Source: Pseudophaeomoniella oleicola
Taxonomy: Eukaryota > Ascomycota > Eurotiomycetes > Phaeomoniellales > Phaeomoniellaceae
Reading direction: 5' to 3'
Assembly: GCA_003868215.1 (NCBI GenBank)
Contig: QWDQ01000015.1
Span: 186,001 to 250,000, forward strand
DNA length: 64,000 bases
The position numbers and the translations under genes are program-made. The notes under the pieces were generated by a model. That model was not told the origin of the DNA. It saw only the letters and a list, made by a program, of their open reading frames with translations, and ran no database searches. Every line of letters starts with the position of its first letter. Positions within the stretch are counted from its first letter, which is position 1. Positions 51,015-62,773 of the stretch are shown here, piece after piece.

Positions 51015-54000
51015 CTAAGATTCTACAGACGAAGCTGCGGCGATCTTGTCTACCGATTGTGAAACGACTGCACCGTTCGTCACAGGTGGTGGACCAAGCA
51101 GCGATGCTTCGTCTGCTTCAAAGCGTCTACGATAAGCTGCAAGCTCTGAAGCGACTTCTTCGAAGTCTTTAACGCCCCGTGTGCGAAGGTCAGCTATCAC
51201 GGTCTTCAGACCATTGACATATCGATTGCGCAGGTCTCGCTCCATACCGGGAGCACCGCTCAATTCAACGAGTATTTTGTCATCTGTAACAGAGAAAAGT
51301 CAGTCAAAGGGTCCGATATCCGCTCCCTGCATGTCATTATCATAAAGGTCCTTGAATGGACGGAGGGACTTTGCATTCTCTTCACGCACCCGGTAGACCC
51401 ATCTGAGCGAAATGTTGATCATCGCAACTGGGGTCTTGACAGACTTCGCCCTTTGCTTCAGTCTCGCATAGCATCCTGAAAGGGTCGATCTTGCAACTAT
51501 ATGTTAGTGAGCGATAGCCACCGATGACTTCCCTGAGAAACTCGGGGTGGAAGCGATAATTTCTGAAGGTTCTCAAAGGGCTCTCATAAGGTACGAACTT
51601 CGACTTGTCGAGTCCCATCTACGTTTTCTCGTCAGCAAGGAAAGTTTCAGGGATGAGAAGAAAGGCATACCTGAGGGATTTCCTCCACTGGCTCCTCGGT
51701 ATCCTGTGCTTTAATCATAGTGTTGGCTTCAGTAAGCTCCTGACTTGTCTCTCTGTCCGGTACCGTGCTCTGCGGGTCTTCATGGCTAATAGCTTGCACA
51801 GGCTTTTCAACAACCGCTGAGAGTTTCTTTGGTGGCTCATACCCTTCATCTGACACTTCATCAACGATGGAAACATCTGCGTCATGTTTGGAAACGACCA
51901 CATCGCCATCGATCACATTGTCGGCCGGCTCGTAATCATCCGTGGATTCCGAAGCACTGTCTGACATACTCACACTGCCTGACTCGTCCCCCTCACCAGC
52001 CACTAGGGAAGCGGGTTTCGATTCATCGATGTTGGTGAGATCTCCGTTCTGCATGCCGAAGGAGACTTGTGCTTCGATTGTCGGGCTGATTGTTGTTGTT
52101 TCCTCACGAGCGTCTGCTGCAAGCTCAGCCACTTCTACACCATGCATGTCGGAGTCCGAATCTTCATCTGAACTACCAGATGATTCATCCATTGAAGAGC
52201 CGGCAGAGCTACCTTCGTCCATGGCTGTGTCCTCCAAAGGACATTGGGGTTCAGAGACCTCGTCGAGCTGATTCTCGATTGTCTGTTGTGGCTTTTGCAT
52301 GCTCATATCTTGGTTACCATCTTTCTTGGTCATGCTCGGGGTTGTTGTCGCAACAATAGCTTCTACACTTGTTGAAAGGCCCGCGGGTATGTCAGATCCT
52401 TCGTGCATCACTGCCGTTTCCGTCTTGGCTTGGGGAAGGAAGACCTCATTCTGGGCCTTGTTTGATGCTTCAAGTCGCGATTGCTGGGCCTCTAAGAGTT
52501 CATCACGGGTAGCTTTGAGTTCTGGCAAGCGCATTCTTTCCACTGCAGTCGAATCCGTATCAACGCCAAGCATTTCCAACTCTCGCAAGAGTCCTTGTCT
52601 TCCTTCAACACCCTTCTCAATCTCAGCTCGCAATTGTTCGGCTTCATGTTCCAGCTCTGCCAGTCGAGAGCGTGTTCTTTCGACCTCGGCGTCAAGCAAA
52701 GGAAGACCAGCTTGTAATTCCTTCCGCCGCACCAATCGTTTGCGCAATGCCTCAGCACGTGCGGCGGCAGCAGTCGTTGGCGTACCAGCGTTGGTACTTT
52801 CAGAAGTTCTTGGAGAAGCGTCGGACAGTCTCGTCAGCAGACCGCTAACAGGCGTCAAATCACGTCCAAATTGCTTGGTAGGAGTGGTAGACTGTGTCAA
52901 GACCACGGGTCCAGGAGTGACTGGAGCTGGCGACTGACTTTGACTGGACATATTCTGTTTTGTCTTTCGCCGCTGTTCCATCTCAATTATGTGCCTACGC
53001 ATGCGCGCAATCTCTTCGTTCTTCGCGCTGATGAGTTCATCTTGTACTTTCTCCCTTGTAGGCGTTGTCGACTTTGAGACTGGCAACGCCTTGCTAGGCC
53101 GCGTTGGCGGCACCACTGGTTTCGAAGACGCGAGGGTAGACGTAGCTACTTTATCAGATGCAGCTCTGGACGTACCCCTTATTTCTCCTCGCTCCAGGTC
53201 TGAGCTATGATCAATGTCCATGTCAGCATCATCCGATATCTCTCCCTCGTCCTCGCTTATGACAATCTCAGCCTTGTCTGAAGAGCTCTTCCGACCAACT
53301 GGACGTTTCGCGGCCGGGCCTGTCTCTTCGAAGAGGTCGGATGCTAATGGCCTTTTGTGGGGCGTCTTGCCTGTGTCGCTACCAGCGAACACCTTGCTTG
53401 GTTGCGCAAGCGCCTTACTGAGAGCATCAGAGGGTGCAGAAACACCGGGTGCTGTTATTGTCGACTTGTTGTGCGCTTGTGCTTTCGCGAGTGCTTGTTG
53501 CCTCAAAGCTTCCATCTTAGCACGAACAAGTTCGGTCTGTGCCTTGTTCTTCTTTTTGTTTGCTTGCTCTTGGCTCGGACTCTCGGTCTTACCAGGAGTG
53601 GAGACCGGGCCTGGTCCCGCGAGTCGTCCTTGGATAGCACTGACATCTTGTTCTTTACTGGCCTTTCCGAGTGCCAATGGTATTTCCGAAGAGGTGTTAG
53701 CCGGGCTCTGTGATTTGGCCGATTTCACAGCTTTCAAAGCGAGCAATTGAGCTATCCGATCCTTACGCTCCACGCCTGCTTTCGTAATCGCAGAGTCGGA
53801 CAACGGGGTGGCTGGCCGAGGCGTAGGGACAGTAGCTGCTGTAGGATTAATTCTCGAAAGGGTTGAAAGGCTCGGGGTTGCGAAGGTGGTAGGAGCAACT
53901 GCTGAGATGTCAGGGATTGGCACACCTCCTGCCGCTGATGGACTTGGCCCTCCATTGTGTGCTTGAATATGTTCCACATCCTTAGCCTTGGTCGTTATGC

Positions 54001-54949
54001 CATCCATGCCGGTCTCCTCGTAAAGTTGCCTCAATATACCTTCATCAATGCCTTCCTTAACAAGATCCTGGAACGTGATATTGTGAGGTAATAGGGAAAG
54101 AATTGCGCCTTTCGCCTTCGCTTTGAGATTGGCCAATGTATCAATGCTTTGCGCAGACGTTACTTCTTGCTGCATTGCTGATGATTGAGGAGTTTCGAAA
54201 TGGTCGACGGAAGAAGCGGAAGGAGGGTTGTATGCTGAGCAGGTTAACGGAGACCAAGGAGAGAAGCCTGAGGATCTTACAAGACATACTGCCCTCGTCA
54301 TCAGACAGCGACGGCTCTGATATGGCGCTTGTTTGCTTTTCCATTGTGTTACCCATCGTGTCATTGTCGGATTTCCAGTCTGCGCAAACTTCGGTCAGCC
54401 GATCATGACAGCATGAACGATAGATAGCTTACCTCCGGTATTAACGTCATCCTCTTCGAGCTCACCATCACTAAGTTCACCTTCCTCTCTCGTAGTCGCC
54501 ACTTCGCCTTTTACATCGCCATTAATATCCGGTGCATTTGACGTTGGATCCGGTAGCTGGGAGAGCGTTTCGTCTGGTGGACTACGTGTTGGGACAGCCG
54601 AGGCGGCGCCGAGTCCTGGGATCGACTGCGGCTGCGTCTGAACGGCGGAGATGGGTGGAAGTGGGGGATGTGGTAAAGGAGAGCTCGCAAACTGTTTCAA
54701 CACTTCTGAAGGGAATGATGGAGGAGGCGGAGCGAAGATGCCACCAAGACCTGGTATTCTAGAGTTTTCCTCGAACGCTGTATTGTTGGTAGGTATGTGA
54801 GGGTAAGCAACTGATGCAGGATGCAGATGGGTTGGAAACGCGGACGCGCTGTTGTGCCCTTGCTGGTTCTGCTGCTGAGATGTCGCCAATGATGGCCACT
54901 GGGAATAAGGAAGGCCCCCGAACTGGGGAGTCGAAGGAAAGTCCGCCAT
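51015..54949 (-). CDS. Red1/ZFC3H1-like zinc-finger protein (RNA surveillance)
   Basis: Five exons, 54433-54949, 54281-54379, 51671-54234, 51390-51618 and 51015-51283, splice in phase to 1225 residues. The N-terminus is Pro/Gln-rich and disordered with an acidic EEGELSDGELEEDDVNTG motif. A coiled coil follows at about 697-757 (EVERTRSRLAELEHEAEQLR). Exon 4 holds the diagnostic zf-C3H1 region: YESPLRTFRNYRFHPEFLRE, GGYRSLTY, then a C-x8-C-x4-C-x3-H finger (Cys 1111, 1120, 1125, His 1129; MLCETEAKGEVCQDPSCDDQ). This finger type is found in S. pombe Red1 and human ZFC3H1, scaffolds of MTREC/PAXT complexes that pass transcripts to the nuclear exosome. The assignment rests on this motif and the coiled coil; the rest is poorly conserved. 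The acceptor of exon 2 can also be read nine bases earlier in frame. Confidence 0.85.
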
Positions 54950-57098
54950 CGCTCGCGACCACACGTGTCAGCCTAACCCTAGTCTTACTGATACTCTTGC
55001 GCAATGTGCATGATGTGCACCAACAATATGATCTATAGCTCCCTACGTGTCGCAGGAAAATTGAAGACGACTCAGCATTCAAGAGGCGATTTCAACAACT
55101 CGCAGACGCGTTTCAAGTCGAAACTAACTCTTTGTCAGGAGAGTGGCAATAATCGCAGCAGCGCAAGCGCTTGATATAAAGGGTTGCGCAGAGACAGTCA
55201 ATCTCGTATTTGAAACTAAAGTGCAGCAGTAGGCTTCGCAGAAAGAAATCAGCACAAGGATGCTGGTTGTCGCAATCTACGAAAATCGTTTTGAGCCTTT
55301 AACGACTAAATACGCTATTCCTCTTTTGGCGCAGAGTGATCAGGAGGATCTCCGGGCGCTTCGTCCTTCGTAGACAAGTTTGCGCTCACACTGAACACCT
55401 CATTATCCAATGTAATAACAAAGTCCTGGTTAATCTGTGAGACAATCGATCGGGATCCAGATCTGTCATACGAAGTCTTCCATTATGGTTCTGCTGATGA
55501 GCAGCTGAGGTGGTCCTAAGGATCGTAAGGCTTTCGACCTTATCCTATCTCCACTGCATCTGATTCTCCTGGTCAGGCGCTCGTTTGGATCCGATGTGGA
55601 ACTGGTTCTATCGACCAGCAACAGTTATATATCTTTATCACCTGAGTGAGATGTGCTGGAAGGTGTGCAGTGCACCTATGCACGCATCTCTGATTGCTTT
55701 CGGGTGCAGTTCCACACGACATGCCAGTCAACCACATTATGACAACTCCGCCGCGATGGTCTTTTACATCATGAAGAAATCCAATCAAGACATCATACCA
55801 CTGCTACTGTGCCGTTATCGTCATCTGGATTCACATGCTGTCATTGCCACGTTAATCCTACAACGTTACGGACTATCTACAGTGGACGCCTATGTCGTGA
55901 TTTAGCGTACTGTCATCTCTATCATCATCCTTTACCTTGCACTGACATTTGTTGGAATTAATTGCGAGCTGAGTCCCTCGAACCCTCCGGAAACCTGTCT
56001 GAATCTTCTTGTGTCGAGGCTTGGTTGCTTTCCAATATCTGCCTTTTTTTACTCTAATCGTGTGCTTTCGGCCTACGCGTCTTTTCTAGCAGATGATCAG
56101 TTATGCGACCAAGTGCCAATAATCTTTTTCTTTCACAGACTTGCCTTCTTTTACTTGGCGTTTATTTTGTATTTGATACTCGCTTTCATTACTTGTTGTA
56201 AGGCTACCAATCGGGATCCACTTGGTACCTCAGCCTTGCGAGACTTCCACGGCCTCACTCTGAGTTCTGCCTGATAGCCTTCTTCATGACTTCTCGAAGG
56301 CTGGCCTAGGCTACCTAATTAGCTCCTTCGTAATGCCACACAGCCGAGAGACAGATCTAGTCAAACCCATTGTTTGACGGCATCCCGATTTCGTCATCGG
56401 TCGTCTTGGGTCAAGTTCAGCTGCTTGCGCAGTGCAATTGTCACCTGTGGTTCATTCAGCAGGAAACCACCGTATCGGCTCTATACAGAGGCAATAGCAT
56501 TGCTGTTGGCCAGTTCTTTCACATCGTAAAGTCTACTTCGATTATCATATGGGCGTTCTTCTCGCACATTGGGAAGACATGACAAGCTGCTACCAATCAT
56601 CGCATCGGAATGAGATGCTGCACACTACAGTCATTTACTATTCAGCCCACAATCTCTGTCATGTGGTAGGTAAGTACTCTGGGAACCAAATCTCGGAAGC
56701 CGCTGGCGATGATGGAGTCAAGTTCCTGTTAATAATGCTTTCTGGTATTGGGATTGTTCTCAAATGGGTACCGGTGTACTGCTGTTCAGTTCTCCTTTAC
56801 CCGGTAGGAAGTACTATTGGGCGGTTCGTGTCTCGTTGAATGGAGCTGTGCTGCTCCTCCCTGCCTTTTTCCTTCCGGCGTACTCTACACCGCCAGTCTG
56901 TGACGCCTGTGAGGCATACTGGGCATGAAATGCATTTTCGTGTATGGGAAAGAACAGTCGGGAGTGGTTCTCGTCCGACGTCTCCTGCACAGCTCCTTGG
57001 GTTGGGTTTTATTATAAAGGTGATGTCTGTTCTCAACTTAGACGGTGCGGAATCCACGACCATCACAACACACTTCAAAGAATTCTTGATCTCCTACG
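54950..57098. other. Intergenic region upstream of the Red1-like gene
   Basis: 2.1 kb. Frames of 70-107 codons (55585-55905, 56011-56274, 56549-56839, 56840-57160) show no domain. The last overlaps the next small gene in another frame. Confidence 0.5.
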
Positions 57099-57380
57099 AT
57101 GTCTGTATCAAAATGCCCAACCGGTTCACTTCCGGAACCTGTCCTGTCAGATCCCTTTGACGACGGTAGCGATCTCAGTGACTCCGAGGCGGTCACTCAT
57201 CCCAATCCTGAGCTAAATAACGATGTACGGCATGGCAACGTTCGACCTTCCCCATATATGCTCGGCCGTGCCAAAAATTGGTTCTGCTGCCACTGCAAAC
57301 ATGGGCCATTTCTCTTAGCAAACAACACCCATTGTCCACACTGCCACCACAAGAGATGCGCCTACTGCACGTTTGGATGA
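57099..57380 (+). CDS. Small CxxC zinc-ribbon-like protein, unknown function
   Basis: A single-exon frame of 93 residues. The first half is acidic and disordered (SDPFDDGSDLSDSE). The second half is a compact cysteine region: WFCCHCKHGPFLLANNTHCP followed by HCHHKRCAYC, giving three CxxC pairs and a terminal CTFG. Short Pezizomycotina proteins with this spacing exist, but I do not know a function; zinc binding is expected from the pattern. Codons 1-60 show no competing frame with a domain. The stop codon lies two bases before a GTAAG donor-like site (57382), with a TTTAG acceptor at 57438, which would be a 3'-UTR intron. It could also be part of a longer spliced gene. It lies between the Red1-like and ZNFX1-like genes on the opposite strand. 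Confidence 0.55.
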   Translation: MSVSKCPTGSLPEPVLSDPFDDGSDLSDSEAVTHPNPELNNDVRHGNVRPSPYMLGRAKNWFCCHCKHGPFLLANNTHCPHCHHKRCAYCTFG

Positions 57381-58896
57381 GGTAAGACTCCTCTTGCGCT
57401 GGATCTCTCTCCTTTCTAATTGTTGTACTTCTCTTTAGGGCATTCCACGGCGGCACTTACTCTTACTTTGCCGGCAGAAAAATAAAGGCGGGTTCTGGAA
57501 ATAAGGACGTTGTCCTAATACTCGCCTACGGCAAGGACAGTGGCACAGCGGGGAGGACGTTACAGAATCTCAGGGGTCGGCGATGACACATTATCAAAGC
57601 CGCAGAAACGCTCGGGACCGTTTTTCTACTCTTGTATTAGCAGCATGTTCGCATCTGTTTTATCTCCTTCTTCTTCTGTCCGCGTTGTTTTGTTTTCTCG
57701 GTGCCTTGTTCGCCCTATTTTTGTGTTACCAGCAACCCGTTCTCAGCCTTGCAGCAAGGCAGTGCCTCTGCCTCGGCCTTCTCCTTATTTATTTCCTACC
57801 ATTCATTCCCCTTTCCAAACATTCAAACTTTCCAGGCATCTTTGTACGTCTCTTCGAATCAAATCAGATCAAATTCAGTAGCCCCTCCAGATTGGTCCCA
57901 GACCGTATTCGTATATGTAGGTATCTACCTACCTAAGTTATATGCAAATCTGTAGTTTTCCATCTGTCCTTTACGATGGAGGTAGTCTTTAATTATTGAA
58001 TTACCGATTATTCCGTGATTTTCTATCGGCGGATAGCGGAGGCCCCTTTCCGAAAATAATTTTAAGTAAAAATAATTAATTAATTACATTACTTCGAGCG
58101 CCGCAATCCTTGCAAAGCCCTGTCGGACGAAAATTTATCTAATTAAGGATAATAATAATTAATAATTATCACGCGTGATAATACAGTAATTACTGTTCAA
58201 CACACAAGGGCCTTGAATATGGAATTTTTTTTCTTTTTGGCTTTTCGTACATGCACATTTCTTTCTTTTTTGGTGATATGTCAGTAATCTAGGTAAGCTA
58301 CAAGATAGACAAACAGACAGATAGTCAAGGTACAGACAAGGAAAGATGGGAAATTTCGGGGGAACTGGGCTGATCGATAGCGCAAGGTAGATAAATAGAA
58401 AAAATATCTACCTCCTTACGGGCTTGTCAGTCTACGAGCCTCAGGTACCTACCGACGCAGCAAAGACCGACCAGGATTCCAATCACATGATTTAATCAAT
58501 ATGTGCCTTATGCATTGCAAAAGTTGATACCTTGTCAGGCGAGACGAGGGTAGGGCCTGCAACAACTTTCCGCGTACCTGAAAAAAGAAAAAAGGTCAAG
58601 GGAATAAATCACTTATGACGTCTTGGATTTTCTTACTGTCTACTGTCTGCAGGAAAGCTACCCCTAGAATAGCCCTTGAATTTCCCAGTAATAGATGAGC
58701 TATCCTACCATTCTTATGAAGAACATCCCTTGCCGAAATGGCAACTATCATAAGAGTCTGCATGACATTCGTGATCGATGCTATCATTTCAGAGCACTTC
58801 ATAGAAAACACGATTCCGATTCGAGTTGCTCGCCTGATTCGGCCTTACATCCAACCGAAGACCTGTAATGTGGATCTGGAGCTGGAGCTGATACAC
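57381..58896. other. Intergenic region, AT-rich in its right half
   Basis: 1.5 kb. AATTAATTAATTA-type runs occur at 58071-58090 and 58140-58170. Frames at 57540-57955 are Ser/Phe-rich and overlap in three frames, typical of pyrimidine-rich leader-like DNA. No gene is supported. Confidence 0.55.
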
Positions 58897-61800
58897 TCAC
58901 AACTCGATCAGCGGCTCATCAGTAACCAACGAGGAACTTTCACCGTCTAGATTGTGACCTCCAATTCGAGATGAAGGCATTGGGACATACTCTTCCTTGT
59001 AGCGTGTACGATACGCACCGCTGCCGTTCTCGATCGGCTTTGTATCTGCTGAAAGGACCCTGGGACCAAGAGGCTTGAGAGCATCACGTCGATTGATGTT
59101 GAAATGATCATCAACACCTTCAAGGCGCTGATCATCCTGTACCACTGCCCCATCTGCATATTCATTCCATCGCTCAGGGGACTGGTTCTTTAGCGTGTTC
59201 TGCTTAGGACATGGAGTGCGCTTGGACTGCGTTGCATGGCGCGAAATTAGGTCGTTACGGCTGATCCAAGTAGGGCCTGGGGGGTCAAGCTTCGCACGGT
59301 TGACAGGGCGAGTAAATGTCTGAGCGCTGACTGCTATTGGATGGGTTGTAGGAGGATCTTCCGTGATAGATAATCTAGCGAAAGCATCGCACGGACAGGC
59401 GCAAGGGCTCTCACCACAAAGCAATTGACATGCATGACCACAAGGTAGACTGCGCTCACATTTAGCTGGACATATGATCTCAGAATGCTTGTAAGGGTGG
59501 CATTTGTGAGGACACGGATGGCCACAGTCGAGCTTGTCAGAGCATTTGAGGTCACAACCACTGTTGAATTTGTCGAAGTCTCCAGGCTGCTCCATGGAAG
59601 TCTCACGGTTATGTCGTGTGCAAGTAAGCGGCAAATGATACCCTGCTCTCTTGTCATCTTGACCTTGACCACTGATCACTAATTTCAATATCTCTTTCCA
59701 AAGCGTGCTTGCTTCATAGAGCTGATCGGCTCTACCAAACATGTAGAAGCCGAGACGTGCACGTGATAGAGCCACGCAGACTCTATTAGGTATCCCGCAA
59801 AAGCCAATCGATTTATTCTCATCTGCGGCACTTCTAACCAGAGAGAGGAGTATGATGGCATTTTCTTCACCTTGGTAGCTATCAACCGTAACGACATTGA
59901 TGTAAGATCCTGGCAGTCTCTTGCGAAGTTCACGTAGGATGAGCTTGCGTTGTCCATTGTAGAACGTCATGACCGTGATACCGTGGATCGGGATACCGTT
60001 GCGCACAAGATATTGAAAGAAGCCGGCCACCATGAGGGCTTCTCGTTCATTGAGTTTGGAAAAAGAACTGTCTGTAGATTCTGGCCAACGATGTGTGAAC
60101 ATCCAGAGCTTATGCTTGCAGCCAAGCGGTTTTGGTCTGTTTAGGACCGATGGGTGGTCTTCAAGGTTGCTGTAGAATGGCTTGAGGAGTAGCCGAAACT
60201 CAGGATCCATTCGTCTCTGTCGGGTCAACGTGTTGAAAGGGATTCTATTGGTGACTAGTCTCTCGAACAGAGAAACCTGAAGATTGAAGGGGGGCTTAGC
60301 CAGCTGGCTGACAGAAGTGGAAGGCTGTAGCTGCTGGTGATCACCTACCAAGATCAGATGTTCTAAACTCTCAAGGCAAGCAACGGCTACCGGACCTTCA
60401 AGGACTTCAGCAGACTCTTCGATCAAAATAATCTTGGGTCGGATTCCCGCAACCAGTGGCCGATATTTACTGAGGCCGGTCATGGTCATGCCGACAATGC
60501 TTGCTGTTTGCAGGACGATCGAATCACGTTCCCATTTTCCGATTTGAATATCCCGCACCAACCGTGAATATTCTCCTGCTTGGGATCTGAACTTCATGCA
60601 GAGTTGGGCCTTAGAAGCTCGCTGGAGATACAAGTAGACACCTCCACGTACAGACGCAGGGATTGTCCATAGGTCTTTATGCGTATCGAGGTATTTCTGG
60701 GCCGCAGTAGCAGACACATGGGAACCTCGTGGCACTGTCCAGCCGTCTGTGATGGATTTGTATGTTCCGTGTAGGAAGTCGTCGTCTTCTCCTTCAATAC
60801 CTTGCTCAGCTTCTAATTCCTTGAGTTGCTCGTATTCTTGGTCGGTTTCAGACTCGGTCTCATCTTGGAAACCAAAATCACCATCCCTATACGTCACCGA
60901 AAAGGGGATTACACTCTTCTCGAGCCAAAGCTCCAGTGAGGTCTCTTGGGTAATATCTCCTTCAGTCCAACGAGCGGCTCCCGTATCTAGAGATTCAACC
61001 TGTTCTTTCGATAGCAATCCTAACTCTTCAAACACTTGGGCTGTGAGAATTGAGGTTTTCTGATCACGGTCGCAGATCAAAGGCGCAAGTGTTTTGATCA
61101 TTCTGTTGACCAGAGCTTTGTGCTGGATCATTGCGCGCGGTAGGGATCCTCCTCTAGGTGGTTGAGTTTTGAGCTTTTGCCGTACTTCGAACAAGGTACG
61201 ACGCTTGATCTCGTCATCGGTACTGCGTCCACCAAGGCGAATGTAATTCTTTTCAAACACTCTGATATGGCGGAGGAGCTGGTCAAGGGCATGGTTCGTA
61301 TGAGCTGCGACGATGATCGGTGGATCATTGAGCTTCCGGTTCGCTAACAAAAGCTTGAGGGCTGTAACAGAGACGTACTAGGACACGTTAGCAGAGTTTG
61401 ACCGTATATGGTGGTACCATACTGTCTTTCCCGTCCCTGGAGGGCCTTGGATAATAGCAAGCTCTTTTCCCAATATTCGATACAGTGCAGACCATTGCGA
61501 TTTGTCAAGTTCACTTCCCTTCGGGGGACTCGGTGGCCAGCTCTTCAATATATCGATCTCCGCCACCGTGTCTTGCACAGAGGTTAAATTGTACAACGAG
61601 TTTTCCTGGAGATAATTTGGAGCATCCACGTTCTGATCAAGGCTGACAAGTTGTGAAGAAAAAGGAAATCTTCAGAAGACAACGTTAGTCACTTCAATTA
61701 TGTCCGCCAACAGAACCGATGACATACCTCTCAGTGTTGAGCTTTTGAATAGCTTTCATCACGTGCCTGGTCGCCTCATAGTAACCGCTTCTGGCTTCAA

Positions 61801-62773
61801 TCATCACGAACTCCATCTGCGGGTCTAGTTCCAGTTCTTCTGCCCGGGCAAAGAAGATGTCTATCTCAGGCGGTACTGTCTGCACACCATCCAGAGGACG
61901 AGCGGCAACAGTGGCAATGATACATTTGGTTCTGAAGTTATCGGTAGCCGGACTGAGGGCGACCATACTCCCGGATATCAACCGTTTGGAGTTGTCCCAG
62001 AGGATCTTCTTACCCGCTCGCGCAATAGAAAATCTAATCCTCATGGCGACGCCTTTATGGGCTAATGTGATTCCAATGATATGGACCTATCGAGGTACAG
62101 TCAGCACTATCTCACCATGAGGCAGCATAAAGCAGTAGCTACCTTTTCGTAGATGGCCAAATCTTTGTCGTCATGCATAGCGGGACTTGTACGAAATGTG
62201 GCAATGGCCTCTCTCAACGGTCGCACAGAGTCCTCTCTCAGTAACTTGTAATGAGTCTCAAGGTAAGTTTGCTCATCGCGCCAAGGTCCACTGATTTTGT
62301 TGTGTGCAGCGAAATCCTCAGAGCGTACTTGAGTCAACATCTCCTCTGCAGTGGGAACTTCACTTATTGCCTGACCGTTGTTGAAGCCGGTCGGGTTCTG
62401 GTTTTCAAGTTGTTCGGAAATCTCAACATACTTGCTGATATTGCGATTCAATAGTGAAGCGACAGTATCTATGCTGGGTGGACCTGCTGGGATGTCTATT
62501 GCAGACGTTCTGCTCAAATCTCCAGGATGGTGTTCATCTTGATTGTTGAATTCTGTACCAGACGACAATGAGTACTGAGGATTGCATAAGAGGGGCACAC
62601 AGACGAGCTGTGAATCACCAAATGTAGTGGAAGATGAGCACAGGTACTTACGAGAATGCAAAACTTGATCAAAGGCAGATGTTCGAAGAGCTCTACTCGC
62701 TGTCACATATACTATGTTAGCATGGTAGCTGGTGTAAGACGACCTTACTCACGTTGACCACGGCCCCTGCCAT
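58897..62773 (-). CDS. ZNFX1/Hrr1-like SF1 helicase with NFX1-type zinc fingers
   Basis: Six exons, 62753-62773, 62652-62699, 62143-62574, 61728-62086, 61423-61669 and 58897-61377, give 1195 residues. This is an SF1 RNA helicase of the ZNFX1 group (S. pombe Hrr1, Neurospora SAD-3), known in RNA silencing, heterochromatin and meiotic silencing. The pre-helicase ZNFX1 domain is seen as VHIIGITLAHKGVAMRIRFS and PPEIDIFFARAEE. Helicase motifs are GPPGTGKT (residues 362-369, at an exon end), IILIEESAEV (motif II), VGDHQQLQPS (III), TRQRRMD (IV), VTVDSYQGEENAIILLSLVR (V) and VALSRAR (VI). NFX1-type Cys/His clusters are at about 975-1035 (CGHPCPHKCHP, CGHACQLLCGESPCAC). The C-terminus is disordered. 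The first two exons are short; an upstream ATG at 62807 gives a different N-terminus in another frame. Confidence 0.88.

Noticed and set aside
56840-57160. A 106-codon + frame overlapping the start of the small CxxC gene
   Set aside because: It shares bases with the better-supported CxxC frame and lacks any pattern of its own.
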